Of a DNA stretch of 44,217 bases, positions 32,769 through 41,181 are shown one piece after another. Origin of the DNA: an uncultured Lachnospiraceae bacterium (GTDB lineage Bacteria; Bacillota; Clostridia; Lachnospirales; Lachnospiraceae); the NCBI GenBank assembly GCA_910579085.1, contig CAJTRU010000022.1, forward strand, positions 1 through 44,217, read 5' to 3'. A program made the translations under genes and the position numbers. Under the pieces are notes generated by a model. That model did no database searches. It saw only the letters and a list, made by a program, of their open reading frames with translations, and had not been told where the DNA came from. The stretch's first letter is position 1; each line of letters starts with the position of its first letter.

Positions 32769-34970
32769 CTACATAATATTATTCTGGTTTATAATCTTAT
32801 TTATATCTATATTTATATTTTTATGCTCTTTATAAGGCCTGAAGAGAAGGAAAATAAAACCTGCTGTACAAATAAATGCTGTTATAGTCCCAATTACAGA
32901 ACCTGCACCTGTAAACAACATTCCAAACTGGTATATACATAATGATACTATATACGCAAGTACTGTCTGGTATCCTATCGCAATAAAAAACCATTTAATA
33001 TTGTTCATTTCACGCTTTATAGCCCCCATTGCAGCAAAGCAAGGTGCACACAGAAGGTTAAATACAAGAAATGAATATGCTGGAAGTGCCGCCATGCTTG
33101 CACCCACTGCTGCTAACAGCCCTGGTGTATCCTCTGCTGCTTCTGCACCAGCACCAAAAAGTATTCCAAATGTAGTTACTACATTTTCTTTTGCAATAAG
33201 GCCTGTTACTGCTGCAACTGCCATTTTCCAGTCACCCCACCCAAGAGGTGCAAATAATGGGGCTATAACACCGCCAATTGCTGCAAGGATACTTTTGTCA
33301 AGCTGTTCTTCACCAAGCATTACCAGTTTCCCCCCTGTCCAGCCAAATCCCTGTAAGAACCAGAGAATAATTGCTGATAACAGTATAATTGTACCAGCTT
33401 TTTTAATAAATGACCAGCCTCTTTCCCACATGCTCCTTAAAATATTAGAAACTGCTGGTATATGGTAAGCAGGAAGTTCCATAACAAATGGAGCAGGGTC
33501 TCCCGCAAACAGCCTTGTCTTTTTTAATATTATCCCAGAACAGATTATTGCTGCAATACCTACAAGCCATGCACTATACGAAACCCACCAGGCATTGTTA
33601 AATAGTGCACCTGTAATAAGCGCAATAATTGGAAGCTTTGCACTGCATGGTATAAATGTTGTTGTCATTATTGTCATTTTACGGTCCCTGTCACTTTCAA
33701 TAGTCCTTGAAGCCATAATTCCAGGTACACCGCACCCGCTTCCAATTAACATAGGTATAAATGATTTACCAGAAAGCCCGAATTTACGGAAAATCCTGTC
33801 CATAATAAATGCTATCCTCGCCATATAGCCACATGACTCTAAAAATGCAAGGAATATAAACAATATAAATATCTGTGGCACAAACCCTAGTACAGCACCA
33901 ACACCACCAATAATGCCATCTACAACAAGGCCTGAAAGCCATTCTGCACACCCAGCAGACTCAAGAAGCCCGCTTATGGCATCTGGTATTCCTGGTATAT
34001 GCAATGCTTTAATCCCAAGGAAGTTCCATCCATCACCGAACACGCCGTCATTTGCCCAGTCAGTTGCCCATCCCCCAACAGTTGTAACTGACACATAATA
34101 CACAATAAACATAACTGCTGCAAAAATTGGAAGCGCAAGTATCCTGTTTGTCACAATCTTGTCAATTTTATCTGAAATTGTCTGGTTTCCTGTATGGGAT
34201 TTTGTACAGCAACTGCCAATAATTGAAGAAATATACATATATCTTTCATTGGTAATAATACTTTCTGCATCATCATCAAATTTATTTTCCAGTTCTGCAA
34301 TTTCAACAGATACATCTGGAAAACTATTTGCCTGTAATGGAATCTTGCTATCCTTTTCAAGAAGCTTTATTGCAAAAAAGCGCTTTTGTGCCTCTGGTAC
34401 TTTATTGTCCAGCTTTTCCATGGCCCTTTGTATTATTTCTTCGGCATCTTTAGAAAATTTGTGTAAAACAGGCGTTTTTCCTTTTCCTGCAAGCTCAAGC
34501 GCTTTCTTTGCAGTTTCCATAATACCAGTGCCCTTAAGTGCAGAAATTTCCATAACTTCACATCCAAGTTTCTCTCCCAGTATGCTGGTATGTATTTTAT
34601 CACCTGATTTTTCAAGCAGGTCAGCCATATTTACAGCCATAACAACCGGAATTCCAAGTTCAAGTATCTGTGTTGACAAATACAGGTTTCTTTCAATATT
34701 TGTGCCATCTACAATATTAATAATAACATCTGGCCTTTCATTTATTAAATAACTTCTTGCTACTACCTCCTCTAATGTATATGGTGACAAAGAATAAATT
34801 CCTGGCAAATCTACAATAATTACGTCCTTATGGCCTTTTAATTTACCCTCTTTCTTTTCAACAGTAACACCAGGCCAGTTGCCAACAAACTGGTTTGAAC
34901 CTGTAAGCGCATTAAATAATGTTGTCTTGCCACAATTCGGGTTTCCTGCTAATGCAATTTTAACTGGCAT
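32769..34970 (-). CDS. feoB: Ferrous iron transporter FeoB
   Basis: Fe2+ uptake permease with an N-terminal GTPase domain. G1 GNPNCGKT is at residues 9-16, G3 DLPG at about 54-57, G4 NMAD near 117; a helical GDI-like linker (about 170-270) precedes about 10 membrane helices with two Gate-type motifs, SCGYMARIAFIMDR and later KENVVTTFGI. 733 residues, normal. The ATG at 34970 has AGGAAA about 9 bases upstream; the reading from 35003 adds 11 unsupported residues. It lies 116 bases after the second feoA. Confidence 0.96.
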   Translation of the reverse strand: MPVKIALAGNPNCGKTTLFNALTGSNQFVGNWPGVTVEKKEGKLKGHKDVIIVDLPGIYSLSPYTLEEVVARSYLINERPDVIINIVDGTNIERNLYLSTQILELGIPVVMAVNMADLLEKSGDKIHTSILGEKLGCEVMEISALKGTGIMETAKKALELAGKGKTPVLHKFSKDAEEIIQRAMEKLDNKVPEAQKRFFAIKLLEKDSKIPLQANSFPDVSVEIAELENKFDDDAESIITNERYMYISSIIGSCCTKSHTGNQTISDKIDKIVTNRILALPIFAAVMFIVYYVSVTTVGGWATDWANDGVFGDGWNFLGIKALHIPGIPDAISGLLESAGCAEWLSGLVVDGIIGGVGAVLGFVPQIFILFIFLAFLESCGYMARIAFIMDRIFRKFGLSGKSFIPMLIGSGCGVPGIMASRTIESDRDRKMTIMTTTFIPCSAKLPIIALITGALFNNAWWVSYSAWLVGIAAIICSGIILKKTRLFAGDPAPFVMELPAYHIPAVSNILRSMWERGWSFIKKAGTIILLSAIILWFLQGFGWTGGKLVMLGEEQLDKSILAAIGGVIAPLFAPLGWGDWKMAVAAVTGLIAKENVVTTFGILFGAGAEAAEDTPGLLAAVGASMAALPAYSFLVFNLLCAPCFAAMGAIKREMNNIKWFFIAIGYQTVLAYIVSLCIYQFGMLFTGAGSVIGTITAFICTAGFIFLLFRPYKEHKNINIDINKIINQNNIM

Positions 34971-35086
34971 ATTAACATTTCCTTTCTTTTTTATATAATA
35001 CATAGATTAAGTTACTTATAACTATTTTTTATATGGATATACTATCTTTTATTAGTTATTACTAACCAATAAGCAAAAAAAATTAA

Positions 35087-35308
35087 TTATTGTACTATTA
35101 TCATTTCCGTATCTGCCTTGCGTAAAGAAAGCTCATAGCCCCTTACTGTCACTTCAACAGGGTCTCCAAGGGGTGCGGTTTTCCTTACAAAAATTTCAAC
35201 ACCTTTGGTAATACCCATGTCCATTATCCTTCTTTTTACAGCACCTTCACCAGCAAGTTTAACTACTTTAACAGTGCTGCCATTAGATACATCTTTTAAT
35301 GTCTTCAT
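35087..35308 (-). CDS. feoA: FeoA domain protein (second copy)
   Basis: A 73-residue SH3-like FeoA protein, an accessory regulator of FeoB. GSTVKVVKLAGEGAVKRRIMDMGITKGVEIFVRKTAPLGDPVEV carries the family pattern including the conserved RRIMDMG and PLGDPVE. The ATG at 35308 has GGAGG 8 bases upstream. It follows the first feoA by 34 bases; tandem small FeoA proteins are usual in Clostridia. Confidence 0.93.
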   Translation of the reverse strand: MKTLKDVSNGSTVKVVKLAGEGAVKRRIMDMGITKGVEIFVRKTAPLGDPVEVTVRGYELSLRKADTEMIIVQ

Positions 35309-35342
35309 TATTATAACCTCCATCTATATTATAAAATATATA

Positions 35343-35552
35343 TTATACTATAATCTTGTTTGCCATATCCCTGCCAATGGCAACCCTGGAATTCCTGATA
35401 TTAACTATAAGGTTTCCATTATTACCTGAAACAACCGTAACAATACCTCCTATAGTAAAACCAAGTTTTTCAAGGAATTTCCTGGTATCCTCATTACCCC
35501 CGGTTCTTTTAATCTCATATTGTCCACCAATATTTACCATAGTAAGTGGCAT
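35343..35552 (-). CDS. feoA: FeoA domain protein (first copy)
   Basis: A 69-residue FeoA-fold protein, first gene of the feo operon. The pattern GGQYEIKRTGGNEDTRKFLEKLGFTIGGIVTVVSGNNGNLIVNIRNSRVAIGRDMANKIIV is FeoA-like but differs from the second copy: it lacks the PLGDPVE motif and has SRVAIG at the C-terminus. The two may be a heteromeric pair; that is inference. GGAGG lies about 9 bases before the ATG, and the promoter is 52 bases upstream. Confidence 0.9.
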   Translation of the reverse strand: MPLTMVNIGGQYEIKRTGGNEDTRKFLEKLGFTIGGIVTVVSGNNGNLIVNIRNSRVAIGRDMANKIIV

Positions 35553-35601
35553 AGCATAATCCCTCCGTTTCTGGTATGGTATTTTTCTCTGCTTACAATA
35601 G

Positions 35602-35615
35602 TTAGTATATCCTAA
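35602..35615. promoter_or_regulatory. Candidate metal-repressor operator on the feo promoter
   Basis: TTAGTATATCCTAA is symmetric at 12 of 14 positions and covers the -10 hexamer; a further GGTTAG half lies at 35620-35625 within the spacer. TTAG...CTAA arms recall DtxR/IdeR-type iron boxes. Repression by an iron-loaded DtxR- or Fur-family regulator is inferred from position and gene content; no regulator gene is in the window. Confidence 0.55.
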
Positions 35616-35632
35616 TATAGGTTAGCTGTCAA
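35604..35632 (-). promoter_or_regulatory. Near-perfect sigma-A promoter of feoA-feoA-feoB
   Basis: TTGACA (35632-35627), spacer of exactly 17, TATACT (35609-35604). Predicted transcription start near 35597, about 45 bases before the first feoA start codon. Confidence 0.9.
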
Positions 35633-35674
35633 TAATAATTTTAAATTTTTCCAGTGGATATTTCCTGTAAAAAC

Positions 35675-35694
35675 CCTGTAAAACAAAAAACAGG
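35675..35694 (-). terminator. Weak terminator candidate after the NUDIX gene
   Basis: On the minus strand CCTGT and ACAGG enclose a 10-base loop and are followed by GTTTTT. The 5-bp stem is short, so this is tentative. Confidence 0.3.
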
Positions 35695-35747
35695 CACATA
35701 ACATCCTGGCCCTGCCAGTCTGTATGTCCCTTATATGTAACACTATC

Positions 35748-36257
35748 CTACATCCCGTTTTCCTGTATTTTTTCAACTGCATCTTTAAGAATACTTATAT
35801 ATTCCTGGTCACGCCGCCTTGAATTAAGCGCAAGTTCAAGCATCTCATCATAACCAACGAGTTTGACTTCTTCCACTTCTTCTTTCTGTATAAGGCAGTC
35901 GCTTAAATCAAAGTTCTTCTTTACAAAATAAATATCAGTAAAGTTTTTCTTCTTCTTAAGGCGTCCTGCAAAAAACAGTTCTGACTTATCAAGTTTTATA
36001 CCAAGTTCTTCCTGTGTTTCCCTTATAGCCCCGTCTATGCTTTCCTCACCCGAAAGCACCGCACCACCAGTCACATCCCATTCACCAGGATGCGATTCTT
36101 TGTTCATGGCACGCTTCTGTACAAGGAATTTACCATCTGGCGTATACAAATATATATGTACACATAACATATAATCACCAGACCTTGGAACACCACGCTC
36201 CATCACACGTCCTGTACGGTTGGCATTTTCATCATATACATCCCAAATTTCAGCCAT
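35748..36257 (-). CDS. NUDIX hydrolase
   Basis: A 169-residue NUDIX hydrolase of the isopentenyl-diphosphate isomerase-like/YfcD type: begins with the AEIWDVYDENANRTGRV strand. The NUDIX box runs from GGAVLSGEESIDGAIRE to TQEELGI, matching GX5EX7REUXEEXGU. It cleaves a nucleoside diphosphate linked to an unknown group X. The ATG at 36257 has GGAG 8 bases upstream; a TTG at 36278 and an ATG at 36269 are less favourable. Last gene of the queH-cvpA-dapB run, 28 bases after queH. Confidence 0.87.
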   Translation of the reverse strand: MAEIWDVYDENANRTGRVMERGVPRSGDYMLCVHIYLYTPDGKFLVQKRAMNKESHPGEWDVTGGAVLSGEESIDGAIRETQEELGIKLDKSELFFAGRLKKKKNFTDIYFVKKNFDLSDCLIQKEEVEEVKLVGYDEMLELALNSRRRDQEYISILKDAVEKIQENGM

Positions 36258-36285
36258 TGAAATCTCCATTTCTTTCAAATATGCG

Positions 36286-36933
36286 TTAATGCTGTTCTAA
36301 AATACGGGCAGTCTTTTCCTGTTCCCTTTCCTTTTTACTGAAAATACATCCACAATAATCCTGTCTGTAAAGATTGTATTCCCTGGAATATTGTATTGAT
36401 TTCTGGTATCCCCCCTTCTTCTTAAAATCTGATACCAGGTATTTTACCCCATATTCCTTTTCAAGCCTTAAACCAGTTTCATTTAATACTTGTGCATTTT
36501 TATGGGGGCTTACTGAAAGAGTCGTTGTAAAATAATCAAATCCATGTGCAAGGGCATACTCTGCTGCCTTGCGCTGCCTCATTTCATAACATTTAAAACA
36601 CCTTGCACCACCCTCTGGCATGTCCTCCATTCCTTCTGCCATCTTAAAAAACTCTAAAGGTTCATATTCCCCTTCTGCAAAACTGATTTTATTTTTAACT
36701 GGAAGCACGTCCACCAGCCTGGCCTGCTCCTTAATACGCTTATAATACTCGTCTTCTGGTGAAATATTTGGGTTATAATAAAGAACAGTTATAGAAAAAT
36801 ATTCCGCCAGATAGCTTAAACAGTAACTGCTGCAAGGAGCACAGCAGCTATGCATTAAAAGGCGTGGCGTTTCTTTATCTGGTATATCTCTTATTATTTC
36901 ATCAAGCATTACCTGGTAATTTACCTTGTCCAT
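36286..36933 (-). CDS. queH: Epoxyqueuosine reductase QueH
   Basis: Reduces epoxyqueuosine to queuosine in tRNA; QueH (DUF208) is the non-cobalamin alternative to QueG. 215 residues with the adjacent-cysteine motif HSCCAPC (about 29-35), RCFKCYEMRQRKAA (about 109-122), FTTTLSVSPHKN and RQDYCGCIFSKKE near the C-terminus. These Cys bind a metal/iron-sulfur site in characterised members. The ATG at 36933 has AGAGGA 7 bases upstream; the TTG at 36939 is not needed. 12 bases after cvpA. Confidence 0.93.
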   Translation of the reverse strand: MDKVNYQVMLDEIIRDIPDKETPRLLMHSCCAPCSSYCLSYLAEYFSITVLYYNPNISPEDEYYKRIKEQARLVDVLPVKNKISFAEGEYEPLEFFKMAEGMEDMPEGGARCFKCYEMRQRKAAEYALAHGFDYFTTTLSVSPHKNAQVLNETGLRLEKEYGVKYLVSDFKKKGGYQKSIQYSREYNLYRQDYCGCIFSKKEREQEKTARILEQH

Positions 36934-36945
36934 AAACAATCCTCT

Positions 36946-37461
36946 TTAATAAAATGCGTGCAAAAGGACAGAACTTTCAATAGCTTCTTTGGTAAGACCT
37001 ATACCATCAAGGGTTTCCTGTGGTATTATTGAAAAAATTATACTGCATACTATATATATAACTATAAAGTCAATAAAAAAACCTGCTATAGCACCACATA
37101 TGCGGTCAATTTTTCCAATAACTGGAATATGGCTGGTAACTTTTAATACACTGGTTATATGGTGTAGTATTATTACTGAAATAACCAGTACAACCATAAA
37201 AACTATATTGTATGCTATATTACCAGCAGTATCTGCCATTATGCCTCCTGCAAATGCAGCAGGGGTCTGTGAAATTTGTCCATTTACATAACCCTCAAGC
37301 TGCGGTGAAAGCATATTTGCAAGCATTGAAGCAATAAAGTAAGAAGCCACAAGCACTGCAAGATTTGCAATTTTCATTACAAAGCCTGTTATATAACCTG
37401 TAATTACTGCTGCTATAAGCAGTACAGCTATTACAATATCTATAATTTTTATAATATCCAT
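36946..37461 (-). CDS. CvpA family membrane protein
   Basis: A 171-residue protein with four membrane helices, matching CvpA (colicin V production) proteins. Molecular function unsettled; homologues affect bile salt or envelope stress tolerance. The gene starts inside the dapB stop codon (TAATG), and no ribosome site is clear, so it probably depends on translation of dapB. Confidence 0.82.
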   Translation of the reverse strand: MDIIKIIDIVIAVLLIAAVITGYITGFVMKIANLAVLVASYFIASMLANMLSPQLEGYVNGQISQTPAAFAGGIMADTAGNIAYNIVFMVVLVISVIILHHITSVLKVTSHIPVIGKIDRICGAIAGFFIDFIVIYIVCSIIFSIIPQETLDGIGLTKEAIESSVLLHAFY

Positions 37462-38216
37462 TACATTAATACATCTGCCATGTCATAGTAGCCGGCACCC
37501 TTGCCTTTCATAAACTTAGCAGCTACTACAGAGCCTTTTGCAAACACAGCCCTTGAGTATGCCATATGTGAAAGTGTTATTACTTCATCTGTACCTGCAA
37601 ATATTACATCATGTGTTCCTGTTATTGTACCACCACGCACGGCAGAAATGCCAAGTTCCTCTTTGCCACGCTTTTTACGCACCTGTGAGCGGTCATATAC
37701 GTACTCATACCTGTCGCCAAGTTCTTCATTAATAGAGTCTGCAAGAGCAAGGGCAGTACCTGAAGGTGCATCCAGCTTCTGGTTATGGTGCTTTTCTACA
37801 ATTTCAATATCAAACCCGTTATCTGCAAGTTTTTTAGCAGCCTCTTTTACAAGCTTCATAAGAAGGTTAATTCCAAGTGACATATTAGCAGACCTTAATA
37901 CAGCTACTTTTTTGCTTGCTTCTGTAACATATGCTGACTGTTCTTTAGAAAGCCCTGTTGAACATACAATAACAGGTATCTGCTTGTCCACTGCATAGTC
38001 CATCCTTTCTTCAATACCATTTGATGAAGAAAAGTCAATAATTACATCTGCTGTTACATCGCAGTCTGATATATCAGTAAAAACAGGATAACTGTTATCC
38101 CTGTTATTTATAATATCAATACCCGCAGCAATTACCACATCGTCATCATCATTTACGATATCTGTAATCATCTGTCCCATACGGCCATTGCATCCAACCA
38201 TAATAATTTTAACCAT
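37461..38216 (-). CDS. dapB: 4-hydroxy-tetrahydrodipicolinate reductase
   Basis: NAD(P)H-dependent reductase of the lysine/meso-diaminopimelate pathway. The nucleotide-binding start is VKIIMVGCNGRMGQMI (residues 2-17), and the catalytic/substrate region is EIVEKHHNQKLDAPSGTALALADSI. 251 residues, normal. The ATG at 38216 is preferred (AAGGG about 11 bases upstream, correct family start); the open frame extends upstream to 38348 without a ribosome site. It ends with a one-base overlap with cvpA. Confidence 0.95.
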   Translation of the reverse strand: MVKIIMVGCNGRMGQMITDIVNDDDDVVIAAGIDIINNRDNSYPVFTDISDCDVTADVIIDFSSSNGIEERMDYAVDKQIPVIVCSTGLSKEQSAYVTEASKKVAVLRSANMSLGINLLMKLVKEAAKKLADNGFDIEIVEKHHNQKLDAPSGTALALADSINEELGDRYEYVYDRSQVRKKRGKEELGISAVRGGTITGTHDVIFAGTDEVITLSHMAYSRAVFAKGSVVAAKFMKGKGAGYYDMADVLM

Positions 38217-38304
38217 ATATAACCAACCCTTTCTTCTTATATGTATTTCTATATAACTTTTGCCAGGCATTGTATATGTCATAAAACATAAATCCTGTGT
38301 ATAT

Positions 38305-38342
38305 CTGGCAGCCTTCAATAATGCTGTTACAGCGGCCACCAG
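38305..38342 (-). other. Structured element between dapA and dapB
   Basis: On the minus strand CTGGTGGCC (38342-38334) pairs over nine positions (two G-U) with GGCTGCCAG (38313-38305); directly inside the left arm is the hairpin GCTG-TAA-CAGC (38333-38323). It lies in the 148-base dapA-dapB gap. It has no following T run, so it may be an mRNA processing or stability element. Confidence 0.5.
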
Positions 38343-38364
38343 AAACACCTGTTATACTTATATA

Positions 38365-39258
38365 TTATGCTACTACTTCAACACCTGCATCCTTCATTAC
38401 CTGTTTTAATATCTCTTTATTAGCATCTTCCATTTCTGTAAGAGGCATACGGAGCGGGCCTGCTTTAAAGCCCATCAGGTTCATTGCTGCTTTTACAGGT
38501 ATAGGGTTTACTTCAAGGAAAAGTGCCTTTGCAAGTTTTAAATACTTAAGCTGGAGTCCTGCACCAGCTTTAATATCTCCTGCTATTGTTTTATAAACCA
38601 TATCATGCACTTCCTTAGGGATTACATGTGATAATACAGATATAACACCCTTGCCGCCAAGTGCAGTTATAGGTACAATCTGGTCATCATTGCCTGAATA
38701 AACATCAAGCCTGCCTTCTGACAGTGCCAGTATTTCAGCAACTTGTGAAATATCCCCTGATGCTTCCTTGACTGCCACAATATTTTCCACTTCTTTAGAA
38801 AGGGCTGCGAGTGTCTGCGGCTGTATATTAACTCCTGTACGCCCTTGTATATTATAAAGGACTACAGGTAAATCCATACTTGCTGCTATTTCTGTAAAAT
38901 GTTTCTTTAATCCATTCTGTGTTGCTTTATTATAATAAGGAGATACTACTAAAACCCCGTCTGCACCTGCCTTGTAAGCTTCCTTTGACAAATAGACTGC
39001 TGTCTGTGTACAGTTTGAGCCTGTGCCTGCTATTACAGGTACACGCTTCTTTACCATATCTACACATGCTTTAATAGTTTCAATATGCTCCTCATGGGTC
39101 ATTGTTGAAGCCTCACCTGTTGTGCCACAGACAATTATTGCATCTGTTTTATTTTCAATCTGGTAATTTACAATACGCTCCATCTCATCATAATTAACAG
39201 ACCCGTCATCATGCATAGGTGTAATTAATGCAATTCCTGCACCTGTAAATATAGACAT
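38365..39258 (-). CDS. dapA: 4-hydroxy-tetrahydrodipicolinate synthase
   Basis: Condenses pyruvate and aspartate semialdehyde, the committed step of the diaminopimelate branch. TIM barrel with CGTTGEASTM (44-53), the VLYNIQGRTGVNI region (catalytic Tyr) and VAVKEASGD with the Schiff-base Lys. The usual NVPGRTG reads NIQGRTG here, a mild substitution. 297 residues. AGGAGG precedes the ATG. 99 bases downstream of cobO. Confidence 0.95.
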   Translation of the reverse strand: MSIFTGAGIALITPMHDDGSVNYDEMERIVNYQIENKTDAIIVCGTTGEASTMTHEEHIETIKACVDMVKKRVPVIAGTGSNCTQTAVYLSKEAYKAGADGVLVVSPYYNKATQNGLKKHFTEIAASMDLPVVLYNIQGRTGVNIQPQTLAALSKEVENIVAVKEASGDISQVAEILALSEGRLDVYSGNDDQIVPITALGGKGVISVLSHVIPKEVHDMVYKTIAGDIKAGAGLQLKYLKLAKALFLEVNPIPVKAAMNLMGFKAGPLRMPLTEMEDANKEILKQVMKDAGVEVVA

Positions 39259-39357
39259 TTTTATCTCCTCCTAAATTATATGTATATTAACTATTTTTTA
39301 ATTACATGTATTATTATATGTTCTCTTTATCTGCCTGTGCTATTCCCAGACACAAGA

Positions 39358-39855
39358 TTATACCGTATCATCTTTTTCCAGGTCAATCTTTGAAACCACA
39401 TCAGCATAGGGCAGAAGTTCCCTTGGAAGGTTTCTGCCAGTAAGTACAATCCTGCAGTAATCCTCCCTCATGCTGGTAAGGTTAATAATATCATCAACTG
39501 TTATTATCCCCAGGTCAGGAAGCGCCAGTACCTCATCAAGCACAAGCACATCACATTCGCCAGTGTCTATAACCTTCTTTGCAAAATTAAAACCATTAAG
39601 TATATTTTGTTTCTCTTCTTTCTGTTGTGACGCAAGCAGTAAATCATAAGACCTGTCTGCCTTTTCAAACCTGAACAGTTTTATTTCTGGCTCAAGCTTC
39701 CCAAGAAAATTAAATTCATCCGCTTCCTTTCCTTTAAGGAACTGGATAATAATTACAGAAAGCCCCTGGCCCGCTGCACGTATACACTGCCCTACAGCAG
39801 CAGACGTTTTTCCTTTGCCAGTACCATAATAAACCTGGACAATACCTTTACTCAT
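39358..39855 (-). CDS. cobO: Corrinoid adenosyltransferase (CobO/BtuR family)
   Basis: ATP:cob(I)alamin/cob(I)yrinate adenosyltransferase making adenosylated corrinoids. P-loop GTGKGKTS is at residues 11-18; IIIQFLKGKEADEFNFL and VLDEVLALPDLGII are family hallmarks. 165 residues, close to BtuR length. GGAGG precedes the ATG, and a 12-bp palindrome (ATGCTGCAGCAT, 39867-39878) lies directly upstream of the ribosome site. No other cobalamin genes are in the window, so salvage is as likely as synthesis. Confidence 0.92.
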   Translation of the reverse strand: MSKGIVQVYYGTGKGKTSAAVGQCIRAAGQGLSVIIIQFLKGKEADEFNFLGKLEPEIKLFRFEKADRSYDLLLASQQKEEKQNILNGFNFAKKVIDTGECDVLVLDEVLALPDLGIITVDDIINLTSMREDYCRIVLTGRNLPRELLPYADVVSKIDLEKDDTV

Positions 39856-39941
39856 TTTAATCCTCCATGCTGCAGCATCCAGCCTGTCCGTTACTATTTA
39901 TATATGTATATCCTAGCAACGCCTGTTTCCAATGCAACAGG

Positions 39942-39986
39942 AAAATGGCCAGACAGCAACTTGACATTGCTAACTCTAGCCATTTT
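39942..39986 (-). terminator. Terminator-like hairpin after ssb
   Basis: AAAATGGCCAGACAGCAA (39942-39959) pairs imperfectly with TTGCTAACTCTAGCCATTTT (39967-39986). Reading the minus strand, it ends in ATTTTCC, 77 bases after the ssb stop. The outer AATGGC/GCCATT pair is shared with 27470-27520. Confidence 0.55.
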
Positions 39987-40062
39987 ATCACATCTGGTTA
40001 TAAAAAGCTACTATTTTTTCTTTTCAATCCATACACAATACATGCCATCTGTAAGCCAGAAG

Positions 40063-40704
40063 TTAAATCCCCTCTTCTTCAGCAATATATTCTAATTTGC
40101 TTACTGACACTTCATAAGCAACACGCTTTTCATACATATCTTCAGATATCTTTTTCTGGTACTCCCTGCTCTGTATCCTTCCCCAGAGCTGTATATGTGA
40201 ACCAACCTCAAACTGGTCTGCAAACCTTGCATTTCTCCCCCAGCATATACAAGGAATATAATCAGACTTTCCATATGGCCTGTTTACTGCAAGAAGGACA
40301 TCTGCAATCTCCCTGCCCAGAGGTGTCTTCCGGTACACCGGTCTCTTACAAACATACCCGTCAAGGAATATATGGTTCGGGTTCTGCTCTGCCTCTTCTG
40401 CATCCACCAGCATGGCCTCTCTTGCAAATACAGATAATACAAGCCTGTTCTTAGTCTCTTCATGCCTGTTATAAGAACGGAACTGCCCTGTTGCCTGGAG
40501 TATGCATCCCTTATAATCTTCTTTCACATCCATAAGCCTCTCAGAAACCATAACTGGTATAATATCATAAGAGTTGCTTAAACGGCATACAGCAATATTC
40601 ACTATATAGAAGTTCTCACCATATACCTCATGGCTGAATGTAAATTCGCTTACTACCTCACCTGCAATTGTTACCTGGTTGTTTGTAAATACTTTATCCA
40701 ACAT
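40063..40704 (-). CDS. Tandem OB-fold single-stranded DNA-binding protein
   Basis: A 213-residue protein that looks like two SSB-type OB folds in one chain. Each half starts similarly: NNQVTIAGEVVSEFTFSHEV (about 8-27) and NHIFLDGYVCKRPVYRKTPLG (about 109-129), followed in the second by the SSB-like REIADVLLAVNR, then DYIPCICWGRNARFA and GSHIQLWGRIQSR. It lacks the acidic SSB tail ending in Asp-Ile-Pro-Phe; it ends YIAEEEGI. A housekeeping SSB is likely encoded elsewhere. GGAGG precedes the ATG. It is not in an operon with ribosomal S6/S18 genes. Confidence 0.8.
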   Translation of the reverse strand: MLDKVFTNNQVTIAGEVVSEFTFSHEVYGENFYIVNIAVCRLSNSYDIIPVMVSERLMDVKEDYKGCILQATGQFRSYNRHEETKNRLVLSVFAREAMLVDAEEAEQNPNHIFLDGYVCKRPVYRKTPLGREIADVLLAVNRPYGKSDYIPCICWGRNARFADQFEVGSHIQLWGRIQSREYQKKISEDMYEKRVAYEVSVSKLEYIAEEEGI

Positions 40705-41181
40705 ATTTCTTATCCTCCATTTTTCTTAGGGCTTTGTGCCCTATCAGTAATTTGTTTTAATAATTTATATGTTCCTGTAATGGAATTTAGAACTATTATT
40801 CCCAAATTCTGCAAATTTTATGTATGACATTTTCCGGCTTTCTGTCCTATTCTATGTCTTTTACAAAAGCAGGAACAATTTTTAAATTATTTTTGTTACT
40901 TTTTCTTACTTGTATAATGCGCATATAATCAGTATACTTATATTTTGTGGATTTGTAATTAATTTTTTTATTAAATTTCTATTACATTTTTATTGCATGT
41001 GCATATATGGCTGTATCCGCACTTGCAATTATTATCCCCCGCACACTATTTGTTATAGTAATAATACCAAATCCTGGCATTTACTGCAAGAAATTTGTTA
41101 CAGTCCACGCTTCCAGACAAGCTGGCACTGCTAGCACAAACAGTAATAAATACCGCTTCACAAGAAAGGACAGTACCTGAT
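40705..41181. other. Long AT-rich intergenic region between ssb and typA
   Basis: About 480 bases with no convincing gene. It holds the divergent upstream regions of ssb and typA. Two TATAAT hexamers occur on the plus strand (40915-40920 and 40926-40931) without good -35 partners; if they serve typA the leader would exceed 240 bases. A small AGGGC/GCCCT hairpin (40728-40742) lies just upstream of the ssb ribosome site. Short reading frames here have no ribosome sites and no recognisable composition. Confidence 0.5.

Noticed and set aside
34159..34752. 197-codon reading frame antisense to feoB
   Set aside because: Fully within the FeoB GTPase domain; no ribosome site; composition is that of a shadow frame.
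38217..38364. Lysine riboswitch before dapB
   Set aside because: The folded element is only about 40 bases and lacks the multi-helix lysine-riboswitch layout.
39259..39357. Riboswitch before dapA or cobalamin riboswitch near cobO
   Set aside because: The 99-base gap is too short for either class and shows no conserved box.
39867..40454. 195-codon plus-strand frame across cobO leader and ssb
   Set aside because: It mixes intergenic hairpin sequence with the complement of ssb; no ribosome site or family resemblance.
40910..41134. Small Cys/Tyr/His-rich frame upstream of typA
   Set aside because: No ribosome site and AT-rich non-coding composition; looks like chance.
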